A stretch of 64,000 nt of DNA from DATKZM01 sp035527975 (GCA_035527975.1 DATKZM010000037.1:41467-105466); one strand, 5' to 3'. Shown: positions 9,095 to 18,772, numbered from the stretch's first letter. The notes: generated by a model from the sequence alone, not told the origin. Translations and numbers: made by a program.

Positions 9095-9159
9095 CTAGTG
9101 TGATTCAGCCCCCAAACTTCGTCACATAAATGCGACGAACTTCGGAACCATCACACTAG
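9095..9159. repeat. Long imperfect palindrome 2 (CTAGTGTGAT...ATCACACTAG)
   Basis: CTAGTGTGAT at the left end is the exact reverse complement of ATCACACTAG at the right end. Internally, AACTTCGTC pairs with GACGAACTT. It lies 11 bases after palindrome 1 and shares its outer CTAGTG/CACTA ends, so the two look like related copies of one element family. Confidence 0.8.
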
Positions 9160-9295
9160 CCGGCATTAGAAATACCCAGGAAACCGGGGCTCACTGAGAG
9201 ACGGTTCGGTCAGGGGACGCGGCTCACACCGGCTCAGGTATTTGATTATTCCCGTGAATATGCATAGAGTTTGATGCGGGGGAGAGGCGGATCCG

Positions 9296-9802
9296 ATGAG
9301 CCAGACAACGATAGATGCGCCAGAGCAGGCCGCTCAAGATGCGCCGAAGCAGGCCGCCCAGGCGCCATTCGATCTCGATCGATTTATCCCCTATCTGCTT
9401 ACGCGGATAACCGGGCGACTCGGGAACAGCCTGGCGGGCGCCCTGCGTCCGCTGCGGATGACCAACAAGCAATGGCGGGTTCTGGCGGTCCTGTCGGCAG
9501 AGGATGGCCGAACCATATCCGAGCTTTGCGCCTATACCGCCGTCGACCACTCAACGCTCAGCCGCGTCGTCGACCGGCTGGTTGACGAGGGTCAGGTTGA
9601 ACGCGTCCCGAGCCCCGATGACGCACGCTCCACGCAGATCAAGCTGACCGATCGAGGGCGGGAGACCTTCCATGCGTTGCTTCCGATTGCCATCGCCCAG
9701 GCCAACTGGGCGATCAGCGGTATCGACCAGGCAGAACTCGACCAGGTGACCGCAACGCTCCGAAAAATGCTGAACAACATTCGCGTATCCCCCTACCCCT
9801 GA
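9296..9802 (+). CDS. MarR family transcriptional regulator
   Basis: A 168-residue winged-helix regulator with an Ala/Gln-rich N-terminal extension of about 20 residues. The central part (TNKQWRVLAVLSAEDGRTIS, then VDHSTLSRVVDRLVDEG) is a clear MarR DNA-binding helix-turn-helix, followed by the wing with SPDDARSTQIKLTDRG. It starts 31 bases before an amidohydrolase gene on the same strand and probably controls that catabolic operon in response to a small aromatic or amide ligand. That role is inference. Confidence 0.9.
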   Translation: MSQTTIDAPEQAAQDAPKQAAQAPFDLDRFIPYLLTRITGRLGNSLAGALRPLRMTNKQWRVLAVLSAEDGRTISELCAYTAVDHSTLSRVVDRLVDEGQVERVPSPDDARSTQIKLTDRGRETFHALLPIAIAQANWAISGIDQAELDQVTATLRKMLNNIRVSPYP

Positions 9803-9833
9803 CCAGTCCCACGAGTACGCAAGGCCTTTGGAC

Positions 9834-11084
9834 GTGAAGACCCTCTTCATCAATGCCCATGTGATCGATGGGACCGGCAAGGACTGGTCGGGCTATGTCG
9901 TGGTCGACGGCAATTCGATATCCAAGCTCGGAATGGGCGAGCTCGACACGGCGCCCGCCGGATTTGAGGTGATCGATCTGGCGGGCCAAACGCTGCTGCC
10001 GGGTTTCATCGATTGCCACGTTCATTTCCGCTCCGACGGCGCAGCCAATCCCCGCGCGCAGGTGCTTGGTGAAAGCGATGCCATGCTGACGCTCCGTTCG
10101 GCGCGCAATGCCCGGCGCACCCTGGAGGCGGGGATCACCACGGTGCGCGACTGCGGGTCGACCAACTTCATCGATTTCTCGGTGCGCCGGGCGATCAGCG
10201 AGGGGCTGATGGTGGGTCCGCGCATGGTGCTGAGCGGCAAGATCATCTGCATGACCGGCGGCCATGGCTGGAATGTCGGACAGGAGGCCGATGGCCCCGA
10301 CGGCGTGCGCCGCGCGGCGCGCGAGATGCTGCGCGCCGGGGCCGACAATGTGAAGATGATCGCCACGGGGGGCATCCTGACCGAGGGCACCGAAATCGGC
10401 GCCCCGCAATTTACCGAAGACGAGATGCGCGCCGGCGTCGTCGAGGCGCACAAGGCAGGCTGCCTCGCCGCCGCACACGCCCACGGGGCCACCGGCATCA
10501 AAAACGCGGTACGCGCCGGCGTCGATTCAATCGAGCATGGCTACTTCCTCGACGAGGAAGGCATCGCGCTCATGCTCGAACACCAGACCTGGCTGGTTGC
10601 AACCTCCGCAGCCGTGCGCAATGTCGCCTCGCGGTCGGTCAAGGACGGCCTGCTCGAAAGCGTCCATCGCAAGGCAAGCGAGGCCGTCGACCACCACGTC
10701 CAGAGCTTCAAGAAGGCCTACAAGGCCGGCGTCAAACTCGCGATGGGGACCGATTCTGGCGTGCCCTTCACGTTCCACGGCAACAACCTCGACGAGCTCG
10801 GTCATTTCGTGGAAATGGGTCTCTCACCGATGGAGGCCATCCAGGTTTCCACGCTCGACAGCGCCCGGATGCTCAAGATGGATGACCGCGTCGGCAGCAT
10901 CGAGGAGGGCAAGCGCGCCGACCTCGTGGTCTTCGACGGCGATCCGCTCGAAGACATCGCCGTGCTTCGCGATCACAGCCGGCTTCGCTGGGTGATCCAG
11001 GACGGCGAGGTGATCGTTCGGCGCGAGGGCAACACGCTCCATCGGCCCCGCGAGGTCGAGCTGATGGCGTTGGGGACGGCATGA
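9834..11084 (+). CDS. Amidohydrolase family protein (prolidase/imidazolonepropionase-like), copy 1
   Basis: A 416-residue metal-dependent amidohydrolase. His62 and His64 (DCHVH), a possible carboxylated Lys in DNVKMIATGGI, HAHG, IEHGY and Asp in MGTDSG provide the metal and catalytic ligands. The start could also be TTG at 9828; GTG at 9834 is preferred because it is the commoner codon and still leaves room for the AAGG ribosome site. It overlaps copy 2 by 4 bases. This subfamily includes Xaa-Pro/Xaa-Arg dipeptidases and enzymes acting on cyclic or N-acyl amides. Confidence 0.9.
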   Translation: MKTLFINAHVIDGTGKDWSGYVVVDGNSISKLGMGELDTAPAGFEVIDLAGQTLLPGFIDCHVHFRSDGAANPRAQVLGESDAMLTLRSARNARRTLEAGITTVRDCGSTNFIDFSVRRAISEGLMVGPRMVLSGKIICMTGGHGWNVGQEADGPDGVRRAAREMLRAGADNVKMIATGGILTEGTEIGAPQFTEDEMRAGVVEAHKAGCLAAAHAHGATGIKNAVRAGVDSIEHGYFLDEEGIALMLEHQTWLVATSAAVRNVASRSVKDGLLESVHRKASEAVDHHVQSFKKAYKAGVKLAMGTDSGVPFTFHGNNLDELGHFVEMGLSPMEAIQVSTLDSARMLKMDDRVGSIEEGKRADLVVFDGDPLEDIAVLRDHSRLRWVIQDGEVIVRREGNTLHRPREVELMALGTA

Positions 11085-12322
11085 GCCTGCGCATCGACAA
11101 CGCCCGGGTAGTGGACGGCCGCGGCGGCGTGCTGGAGAACCGCCGCCTTACCATCGACGACGGCCGGATCACCGCGATCGAAGACACGGTCGGCTCGAAC
11201 GCCGCCGCGCCCTCGGCCACCGACACTATCGACGCGGCCGGCATGACCGTGATGCCTGGCGTGATCGACTGCCATGTCCATCTGTCGATCGGCGGCGCCG
11301 CCGATGCCATGGGTGAAGCCGTGAGGGATACGGACTCGATCGCCGTCATCCGTATGGCGCACAACGCCGTGCGCACGCTTGCCGCCGGCATCACCACCGT
11401 GCGCGACATGGGCGCCAAGAACCATATCGATCTCGCCTTCCGTGCCGCGGTCGACCAGGGCATCTATCCCTTTGCCCCGCGGATATTGCCGAGCGGCCGT
11501 CCGATCACAATGACCGGTGGCCATTGCTGGCAGATCGGGCGCCAGGCCGACGGCGTCGACGATGTCCGCCGTGCCGCCCGCGAGCAGATCAAGGCCGGCG
11601 TCGACTGGATCAAGATCATGGCGACCGGCGGCATCCTCACCCAGGGCACCGAGATCGGCGCGCCCCAGCTCGGCGAGGACGAAATGCGCGCCGCGATCGA
11701 AGAGGCCCACAAGGCGGGCCGGCGGACCGCGGTCCACGCGCACGGCGCCTCCGGCATCAAGAGCGCGGTGAGAGCGGGGGTCGATAGTGTCGAGCACGCC
11801 TATTTCCTCGATGACGAGGGTATCGAGCTCATGATCGAGCGCGATTGCTGGCTGGTGCCGACGGCGGCCGCGGTGAAGCTGGTGGTCGAACACGGCGTTG
11901 CAGGCGGCATTCCCTGTCACGTCGTGCGCAAGGCCGCCTCGGCGATCGGCAGCCAGGTCGAAACCTGCCGCAAGGCATGGCAGGCCGGCGTGCATCTCGC
12001 CATGGGGACCGATGCGGGGACGCCCTACAATCGGCACGGCGAGAACATGCAGGAACTTGAGGCGATGGTTGAGATCGGGCTGAGCCCCATGGAGGCCATC
12101 GTGATGGCAACCAGCCGCAGCGCCGCGTTGCTCGGTCTTGAGGAACGGATCGGGGCGGTTGAGGCAGGCTACGAGGCGGATCTGCTGATCGTGCAAGGCG
12201 CCCCGGACGAGGACGTTTCCATCCTGCGTGATGCCGAGCAAATCAAATACGTGCTGCAAAATGGCCGCATCGTCGCCCGCAGTGGCAAGATCGCCGCGGC
12301 GGCCGACGAATTGGCCTCATAA
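11081..12322 (+). CDS. Amidohydrolase family protein, copy 2
   Basis: A 413-residue paralogue of the preceding gene, translationally coupled to it (ATGA overlap). It keeps His65/His67 (DCHVH), DWIKIMATGGI, HAHG, VEHAY and MGTDAG, so it should be active. The two copies align along nearly their whole length, which points to a tandem duplication followed by divergence. They could act on different amides or form a hetero-oligomer. Confidence 0.9.
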   Translation: MSLRIDNARVVDGRGGVLENRRLTIDDGRITAIEDTVGSNAAAPSATDTIDAAGMTVMPGVIDCHVHLSIGGAADAMGEAVRDTDSIAVIRMAHNAVRTLAAGITTVRDMGAKNHIDLAFRAAVDQGIYPFAPRILPSGRPITMTGGHCWQIGRQADGVDDVRRAAREQIKAGVDWIKIMATGGILTQGTEIGAPQLGEDEMRAAIEEAHKAGRRTAVHAHGASGIKSAVRAGVDSVEHAYFLDDEGIELMIERDCWLVPTAAAVKLVVEHGVAGGIPCHVVRKAASAIGSQVETCRKAWQAGVHLAMGTDAGTPYNRHGENMQELEAMVEIGLSPMEAIVMATSRSAALLGLEERIGAVEAGYEADLLIVQGAPDEDVSILRDAEQIKYVLQNGRIVARSGKIAAAADELAS

Positions 12323-12343
12323 CGGATCAAGGAGGTCGGGCAA

Positions 12344-13510
12344 GTGACAACGATAGCTGGTGTCCCGAGACAGGAGTTCGATGATCGGGTGGCGCGCGCG
12401 CGCGCGCTGATGCGCGAGCGGGAGGTGGACGGTCTCGTGGTGACCGATCCGACCAGCTATTTCTACTTCAGCGGCCAGCGTGTCCCGACCTGGATGAAGA
12501 TGCGCCCGAGCGTTTTCGTGCTGCCGCTCGAAGGCGAGGCGGCGATTGTCAGCTGGTCCGGACCGGAAATGTTCGCCCGCGTCTACAACCGCCCCTACCC
12601 CTCCTGGGTCGAGGACAAGCGCATCTATCCCGAGGTGCCGTTTACCACCGACCCTGTGGTCGATTGGGGCGTCCGCGGCGCGCTCGAGGATCTTGGGCTC
12701 GCCAATGGCACGCTGGCGATCGAGCTCGGCCAGGAAACCTCGCTTGGCCTGCCGTTCAACGATTTCCTGCGCCTCCAGCAGGAGCTGCCAAATGCCCGAT
12801 GGGTCGAATCGGGGGAGATCATCTGGGGCTGCCGGATGATCAAATCCGCTTGGGAGATCAGCTGTTCCAAGAAGGCGTGCGACATCGGCGGCGAGGCCTG
12901 GAGACGCGCCTTCGAAGAGCTGAAACCCGGGGTCACGATCCGCGAATTTCAGACTAAGGTCCTGCAATACTACTATGAGGGCGGCGCCGACCTCGATTCA
13001 GGCGCCCCCACATGTCTCGGCGCGACCGGCCCCAATGGCGCCTTCCAGAAGGGCGACGTGCTCTATCTCGACGGCGGCTGCGCGGTCTTGGGCTACCAGA
13101 TGGATTTCACCCGGCGCGCGGTCTTCGGCAAGCCAAGCGACCGCCAGCGCGACGAGCACGACGGCATGTGGGAGGTCCTCTTCAAGGTCATGGACCGGAT
13201 GAAGCCGGGCGTGTCGATGGCCGAAATCTTCGAGTACTCGCAATCGCTCATGGCGGCGCGGCCCGACTGGCACAACTATTCAGACCATCCCGCCAAGCGG
13301 ATCGGCCACGGCATCGGGCTCGGCAACGAGCCGCCGTCGATGAATGCCTTCGACACGCGCGTGCTCGCCGAAGGCATGATCCTGACACCGGAGCCGAAGA
13401 TCGAAAGCCCGGACGGTCTGGTGAACCCCGAGGAGCACATCGTGATGACAAAGGACGGCTGGGATCAGCTGTCGAACGTGCCGGATTGGCCGCTCTACGT
13501 CGTCGAATGA
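12344..13510 (+). CDS. M24 family metallopeptidase (Xaa-Pro aminopeptidase-like)
   Basis: A 388-residue protein with a creatinase-type N-terminal domain and a C-terminal pita-bread domain. Metal ligands are visible: Asp in YLDGGC, Asp in QMDFTR, His in IGHGIGLGNEPP, Glu in LTPEPKIE and Glu in EEHIV. A GGAGG site precedes the GTG start. The family covers Xaa-Pro peptidases, creatinase and dimethylsulfoniopropionate lyase DddP. Its placement after two amidohydrolases favours cleavage of a prolyl or C-N bond in the same pathway. Confidence 0.9.
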   Translation: MTTIAGVPRQEFDDRVARARALMREREVDGLVVTDPTSYFYFSGQRVPTWMKMRPSVFVLPLEGEAAIVSWSGPEMFARVYNRPYPSWVEDKRIYPEVPFTTDPVVDWGVRGALEDLGLANGTLAIELGQETSLGLPFNDFLRLQQELPNARWVESGEIIWGCRMIKSAWEISCSKKACDIGGEAWRRAFEELKPGVTIREFQTKVLQYYYEGGADLDSGAPTCLGATGPNGAFQKGDVLYLDGGCAVLGYQMDFTRRAVFGKPSDRQRDEHDGMWEVLFKVMDRMKPGVSMAEIFEYSQSLMAARPDWHNYSDHPAKRIGHGIGLGNEPPSMNAFDTRVLAEGMILTPEPKIESPDGLVNPEEHIVMTKDGWDQLSNVPDWPLYVVE

Positions 13511-13611
13511 CGACGGTGCGGCCGCTCGGCGAATAACACCGGTGCGAACAAGCGGGAAAAAGGGTCCGCGAGCAGCACCGGCTGGCGACAGGTAAAGCAA
13601 GGGAGAGAGAA

Positions 13612-14616
13612 ATGAAAACGAACTTGAAGCACTTTAGCGGCGTAGGACTGGCGATTATTTTGGGCGTGTCGGCGGTCGGCACGATGGGCAGCGTCACGGC
13701 GGCCTCGGCCGAAGATACGATCCGCGTTCTGACCTTCGCACCGACCAACCGCAATGACCTCAGCATGGTCATCTTCCGAAACTACATGAAGGCGGTGAAC
13801 GAACGCGGCAAGGGCGTGGTCAAGATGGACCACATCGGCGGACCGGAGGTGGTGCCACTGCGCAGCCAGGTAAATGCCGTGAGCAAGGGCGGCATTGCAG
13901 ATTGGGTTATGACTTTCACGGTCCATGCGGCCCTGGTGCCGGAGATCGGCACAGTCGGGCTCTCGCGAGTGACCCCTCAACAAGAGCGCAAGGCCGGCTT
14001 CATCGCCCTACTCGACGAGGCGCACAAACGCATCAACATCAAGGTCATCGGGCGGACCGCGACCACTGGCGGCTTCCACATCTTCTCCAAGAAGCCGATC
14101 GGGTCGATCGCCAGCTTCAAGGGCATGAAGGTCCGCTCGCATTCGGGCTACGACGCCTTCTTCAAGGCGCTTGAGGCCCGGCCGATCCACATGAAGATCT
14201 CGGAAATCTATGCCGGCTTGGAGCGCGGACTGGTCCAGGCCGCACCCTATCCGCTGTTCGTCTCCAGTCTCGGACTGCAGGAGGTGATCTGTTGCGCGAT
14301 GGCGGATTCGTTCTGGGAGGCGCACACCACCTTCTCGTTCATCAACCTCGCCAAGTGGAAGTCGATTTCCGCCAAATCCCGCAAGATCCTCGCCGACACT
14401 CAGATCGAGTTCGAGGGAAAAATGGCGGCGATGGCATCCGAGCTCAAGGCCGCCGAGCGCAAGCGCCTCGAGGCCAAGGGGGTGAAGTTCAACAATCTGC
14501 CGGCCGCAGAGGCGGAAAAGTTCAAGGTGATGGCGAACGATTCGCGTTGGACCTTCTTGAAAACCAAGATCAAGGCCGACCGGTTCGCGAAGATCGAGAA
14601 GATGATCCGGCGCTGA
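13612..14616 (+). CDS. TRAP transporter substrate-binding protein (DctP family)
   Basis: A 334-residue periplasmic protein with a signal peptide of about 33 residues (cleavage after ASA). The family segments MKVRSHSGYDAFFKALEARP and LVQAAPYPLF lie where DctP proteins contact carboxylates, so the ligand is probably an organic acid. GGGAGAG precedes the ATG. The small and large membrane subunits follow, giving a complete sodium-driven importer. Confidence 0.92.
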   Translation: MKTNLKHFSGVGLAIILGVSAVGTMGSVTAASAEDTIRVLTFAPTNRNDLSMVIFRNYMKAVNERGKGVVKMDHIGGPEVVPLRSQVNAVSKGGIADWVMTFTVHAALVPEIGTVGLSRVTPQQERKAGFIALLDEAHKRINIKVIGRTATTGGFHIFSKKPIGSIASFKGMKVRSHSGYDAFFKALEARPIHMKISEIYAGLERGLVQAAPYPLFVSSLGLQEVICCAMADSFWEAHTTFSFINLAKWKSISAKSRKILADTQIEFEGKMAAMASELKAAERKRLEAKGVKFNNLPAAEAEKFKVMANDSRWTFLKTKIKADRFAKIEKMIRR

Positions 14617-14710
14617 TCTCGTTGACGATGTGCGGGACGGAGGCCGTTGTCTCCGTCCTGCGCCTCGGCATAAGGGCAAACGAACTTGCGACGCTGATCG
14701 GAGCCGTCTT

Positions 14711-15238
14711 GTGACGCTCACACGGGTTTATGTGAAGGCGCTCGACCGGACCCTCGACACGATGGCGGTGCTGGCCGGCGTGTGTCTGGTCTTCCAGGTC
14801 GTCAGCATCAGCGTCGACGTATCGCTGCGCTACTTCTTCGGCGCGCCGATCAAGGCGGTCATCTCACTCAACGAATGGAGCCTGCTCTATATCGCCTTCC
14901 TGGCGGCAGGTTGGCTGCAACGCGAGTCCGGTCATGTACGCATCGACATCGTCCTCAACCTGTTGGGCCGGCGCGGCACCCTCTTTGCCGACCTGTTTGG
15001 ATTGGCGCTGGGCATAGCGGCTTGCTCGGTATTGACCTGGTTCGGGTTCAAAGTGACCGTGGAGAAGTACACCAGCGGCGTTTACGATTTTTTCAAGCTC
15101 GAAGACGTACCGATCTGGCCGGTCTATCTGGCGATACCGCTCGGAGCATTCCTGTGGCTGTTGCAGCTCCTGCGCGAGGGGGTGCATGTGATGCGTGAAC
15201 ACGGCCGCACCCGCGCCGATCCGCTGGCAGACCTCTAG
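14711..15238 (+). CDS. TRAP transporter small permease (DctQ family)
   Basis: A 175-residue protein with four predicted membrane helices and the DctQ segment FLAAGWLQRESGHVRIDIV. The frame is open further upstream, but the preceding residues are hydrophilic and unlike the family, so GTG at 14711 is taken as start. It connects the binding protein to the large permease. Confidence 0.88.
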   Translation: MTLTRVYVKALDRTLDTMAVLAGVCLVFQVVSISVDVSLRYFFGAPIKAVISLNEWSLLYIAFLAAGWLQRESGHVRIDIVLNLLGRRGTLFADLFGLALGIAACSVLTWFGFKVTVEKYTSGVYDFFKLEDVPIWPVYLAIPLGAFLWLLQLLREGVHVMREHGRTRADPLADL

Positions 15239-15254
15239 GACAGGGGGTCGGGGC

Positions 15255-16568
15255 GTGGAGTGGTACTGGTCGCTTGCCCTGATCATGGGGGGCTTTTTTG
15301 TGCTGATGGCGGCCGGTGTGCCGGTCGTATTCGCGTTCTTCACCGTCAACATCGTCGGTATGTATTCGCTGATGGGCGGAGTGGTCGCACTCGACCAGTT
15401 GATCGAAAGCACCTACGGCAGCGTTACGGTGTTCGTTCTTCTCCCGATCACACTGTTCATCCTGATGGGCGAGGTCATGTTCCGCTCGGGCGTGGCGGGA
15501 CGGATGATCGATGCGCTGGACACCTGGCTCGGAAACGTGCCCGGCCGTCTCTCGCTGCTCGCGGTCGGCTCGGGCACGCTGCTGGCCTCGCTCAGCGGTG
15601 CCAGCATCGGCACCACCGCGATGCTGGGGTCGACCCTGGCGCCGGAGATGGAGCGACGCGGATATCACAAATCCATGAGCATCGGGCCCCTGCTTGGCAG
15701 CGGCGGGCTGGCCATCATGATCCCGCCCAGCGGGCTCGGCGTAATTCTGGCGGTGCTGGCAAAGGTCTCGGTCGGCAAGCTCCTGATCGCGATCGTCCTG
15801 CCGGGTCTGATGATGGCCGCGCTATACACCGCCTACATCGTAGTGAGATGCCGGCTCAACCCCTCGCTTGCGCCAAGCTATACCGTCGACGCGGTGCCGT
15901 TGCGTCGACGGCTCGCACTGTCGGTGAAGTACATCCTGCCGCTCAGCCTGATTATTTTCCTTGTCGTCGGCCTGATCTTTCTGGGGATCGCCACGCCGAC
16001 CGAGGCAGCAGCGCTCGGCACCGCTGGCTCCTTCGTGCTCGCGGCGTGCTATCGGGGCCTCAACTTCAGCGTCATACGCGACTCGCTGGAAAGCACGCTC
16101 AAAATATCGATCATGGTGCTAGTGATCCTGGCCGCCGCCCAGGCCTTCTCCCAGGTGCTCGCCTTCACCGGTGCGAACCGCCACCTGGTAAGCTGGGCGG
16201 TCGGCCTGCCTCTTCAGCCATTGATGCTGATCGTCTTCATGCAGGTGGTGATCCTGATCCTCGGCGGCTTCATCTCCGGCGTGCCGCTGATGATGATCAC
16301 TCTGCCGGTTTTCATGCCGGTCGTTCTCAAACTTGGCTACGATCCGATCTGGTTCTCGGTGCTTTTCCTTATCAATGTGGAGATGGCGCAGACCACCCCG
16401 CCGCACGGGATCCTGCTCTATGTGATGAAGGGCGTCAGCACGCCCGGCACCACGATCGGGCAGATCATCCGCGCCGCGGTCCCGTTTTTGATCTGCGACG
16501 CCATCGCGATGGCGTTGATCATGTCGATCCCCGGCCTGGCGCTGTGGCTTCCTAAGCTGATGCTGTGA
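15255..16568 (+). CDS. TRAP transporter large permease (DctM family)
   Basis: A 437-residue protein with about 12 membrane helices and the DctM segments LASLSGASIGTTAMLGS and MIPPSGLGVILAVLAKVS. GTG at 15255 (VEWYWSLALIMGG) follows an AGGACAGGGGG stretch and fits the family start; an upstream ATG in the same frame would add a hydrophilic tail inside the dctQ gene. It is the ion-coupled transport subunit of the TRAP importer. Confidence 0.9.
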   Translation: MEWYWSLALIMGGFFVLMAAGVPVVFAFFTVNIVGMYSLMGGVVALDQLIESTYGSVTVFVLLPITLFILMGEVMFRSGVAGRMIDALDTWLGNVPGRLSLLAVGSGTLLASLSGASIGTTAMLGSTLAPEMERRGYHKSMSIGPLLGSGGLAIMIPPSGLGVILAVLAKVSVGKLLIAIVLPGLMMAALYTAYIVVRCRLNPSLAPSYTVDAVPLRRRLALSVKYILPLSLIIFLVVGLIFLGIATPTEAAALGTAGSFVLAACYRGLNFSVIRDSLESTLKISIMVLVILAAAQAFSQVLAFTGANRHLVSWAVGLPLQPLMLIVFMQVVILILGGFISGVPLMMITLPVFMPVVLKLGYDPIWFSVLFLINVEMAQTTPPHGILLYVMKGVSTPGTTIGQIIRAAVPFLICDAIAMALIMSIPGLALWLPKLML

Positions 16569-16584
16569 CGATGGATTTGAACCC

Positions 16585-17592
16585 ATGACCTCAAGCACAT
16601 ACCCCCCGATCAAAGCCTTGTTCCTCAATCTCTCGGACATTGAACGCGTCGCGCCCAGCTACGGCGAGATCGTCGAACTTGTGGAACAGACCTATCGCTG
16701 GGAGGCCGAAGGCAAAGCCGAAGTCCCGACCAAGTTGGGTGTCCATCCCGATCGCGCGAACACGTTTCTGCACGCCATGCCGGCCTGGGTGAGCGGTATG
16801 GGCGCGCTCGGCGCCAAGATCGTTACGTACTATCCCGGCAATTATGACAATGGACTGCAGGACTCCACCGCAATCATCCTGCTTTACGATGGCGAAACCG
16901 GACAGCCGCTTTCGATCATGGAAGGGATGTGGATCACCTTCGCCCGGACGGCTGCCTGCGCCGCGGTAGCCGCCAAACACCTGGCGCGCAAATCGCCGCG
17001 AAGCCTGGGATTGGTCGGCTGCGGCGGGCTGGGCCGCTGGTCCCTGCTTATGCTCGCCGAAGTGTTCCCCGAAATATCCGAGGTGCGTGTCGCCTCGCGT
17101 ACCGAAGCGTCGCGAAAGGCCTTCTGTGAACGGATGGCCGACCACGGCTCCTGGACTTTGACCCCCGTCGACAGTGCAGCGGACGCCGTACGGGGAGCCG
17201 ACATCGTGATCTCTTCAACGCCGCAGCAACCCGAGCCTCGCCTGATGGGGGAATGGTGGCAGCCCGGAACGCTGGCGATACCCTTCGATTATCCATACGC
17301 CTGGGACGACGCGGCCGTGGCCCAGATCGACCGGCTGGTCACCGACGGGCCGGAAACAATCGCCCGGTACGAGCGCGGCTTTGCGGCCGCCGGTCGACCG
17401 GGACTTGTCTTTCCAGATCGCCGCGACGGACTTGCCGATATTGTGGCGGGACGGATACCTGGCCGCGAACGCGACGACGAGCGTATCCTGACCTTCATCA
17501 CCGGGATCGCAAGCACCGACGTGACCGTGGCGCTGGAGATTTATCGGCGTGCGGTCGCTGCGGGGGCTGGGGTCGAGTTTGCCTTCGACTAG
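16585..17592 (+). CDS. Ornithine cyclodeaminase/mu-crystallin family protein
   Basis: A 335-residue Rossmann-fold enzyme. The NAD(P)-binding motif GLVGCGGLGRW lies near residue 140, and the N-terminal KLGVHPDRANTFLHAMPAWV region resembles the substrate pocket of this family. Members include ornithine cyclodeaminase, alanine dehydrogenase and ketimine or imine reductases. It starts 16 bases after dctM, so it is probably part of the same transcript and processes an imported amino or imino acid. Confidence 0.88.
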   Translation: MTSSTYPPIKALFLNLSDIERVAPSYGEIVELVEQTYRWEAEGKAEVPTKLGVHPDRANTFLHAMPAWVSGMGALGAKIVTYYPGNYDNGLQDSTAIILLYDGETGQPLSIMEGMWITFARTAACAAVAAKHLARKSPRSLGLVGCGGLGRWSLLMLAEVFPEISEVRVASRTEASRKAFCERMADHGSWTLTPVDSAADAVRGADIVISSTPQQPEPRLMGEWWQPGTLAIPFDYPYAWDDAAVAQIDRLVTDGPETIARYERGFAAAGRPGLVFPDRRDGLADIVAGRIPGRERDDERILTFITGIASTDVTVALEIYRRAVAAGAGVEFAFD

Positions 17593-17668
17593 ACCATATT
17601 CCGTTCAATTGGCATCACCGGTCCGCTCCGCCGCAAGTGGAAAATGCCCCAGCCTTTCTTGGCCGCGC

Positions 17669-18772
17669 TCAAGCCAGGCGGCGGGTAATCCTGTCCTCGG
17701 ACGGGACCACCACGTCGGTCCAGCCATGCCGGTCGGGCACGCGGCCGTACTGGATCCCGCTGAGCTCGTCATAGAGCGATTGGGTGACCGGGCCGGGGAT
17801 CGGGCCGGCGGGTGTGATATCGCGGCCGCGGTGATTGAGGCGTCCGATCGGTGCGACCACGGCGGCGGTGCCGCAGGCGAAGATTTCCTCCAGCTGCCCG
17901 GCCTTGGCGGCCTCAACGACTTCGTCGATGTCGACCGCGCGCTCCTCCACGGATTGACCGCGCTCGCCAAGCAGCACGATCAGGCTCTCGCGCGTGATGC
18001 CTGGAAGGATCGTGCCCCCCAGCGGCGGTGTTATGACGCGGCCGTCGATCTTGAAGAAGACATTCATAAGCCCCGCTTCTTCGACGAAGCGCCGCTCGTG
18101 GCCGTCGAGCCAGAGAACCTGGTCGAAGCCCTCCGCGCGTGCCGCGGCGGCGCTCATCAGGGTTCCGGCATAGTTGGCGCCGGTCTTGGCGGCGCCGAGC
18201 CCGCCGATGGGGGCCGCACGGGTGTAGTCCTCTTCGACCTTGAGAGAGAGGCCTTTGCCATCGTCGCGGAAATAAGCTTTGACCGGGGTCGTGATGATGC
18301 AGAACCGGTAGCGGCGCGAGGGCCGCACCTCGATATGGTCCTCAATCGAGAACACCACCGGCCGCACGTAAAGCGAATAGGGCGGCGGCGCGATCCAATC
18401 GGCGTCAACCTCGATGAGGGCATGCAGTGCGCCGATAAAGGTTTCTTCGTCGATCGGCGGAATACACAAGCGCTCACTGGATGCGATCAGTCGATCGGCG
18501 TTGCGTTTGGGCCGGAAAAGCCGGATCGCGCCGTCATCGCCTCGATAGGCTTTCATCCCCTCGAAGACCGCCTGCGCGTAATGCAGCGATATCGCGCCGG
18601 GCGGCACAGGCACCGGGCCATAGGGCACCACTTCGGGGTTTTGCCAGGCACCATCCTCGTAGACCATCGTGAACATGTGGTCGGAGAAGGTTTCGCCGAA
18701 CACAAGCGTGTCGATATCGAGGCCGGGCAGACGGCTCTGCGCAACCTTGGTGATTTTCAGCGATGGCAGCAT
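17669..18772 (-). CDS. ilvE: Branched-chain amino acid aminotransferase (type II IlvE-like)
   Basis: A 367-residue PLP enzyme. The PLP lysine lies in GAAKTGANYAGTL, and HYAQAVFEGMKAYRG and EEAGLMNVFF are typical of class IV branched-chain aminotransferases of the longer type. ATG at 18772 is chosen because the upstream in-frame residues do not resemble the family. It is divergent from the gamma-glutamyltransferase gene and convergent with the cyclodeaminase-family gene. Confidence 0.92.
   Translation of the reverse strand: MLPSLKITKVAQSRLPGLDIDTLVFGETFSDHMFTMVYEDGAWQNPEVVPYGPVPVPPGAISLHYAQAVFEGMKAYRGDDGAIRLFRPKRNADRLIASSERLCIPPIDEETFIGALHALIEVDADWIAPPPYSLYVRPVVFSIEDHIEVRPSRRYRFCIITTPVKAYFRDDGKGLSLKVEEDYTRAAPIGGLGAAKTGANYAGTLMSAAAARAEGFDQVLWLDGHERRFVEEAGLMNVFFKIDGRVITPPLGGTILPGITRESLIVLLGERGQSVEERAVDIDEVVEAAKAGQLEEIFACGTAAVVAPIGRLNHRGRDITPAGPIPGPVTQSLYDELSGIQYGRVPDRHGWTDVVVPSEDRITRRLA

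Noticed and set aside
16564..16595. tRNA-like T-arm sequence (GGTTCAAATCC on the minus strand) between dctM and the cyclodeaminase-family gene
   Set aside because: Only about 25 bases match; no acceptor stem, anticodon arm or D arm could be folded from the flanks, and the sequence runs into a coding start.
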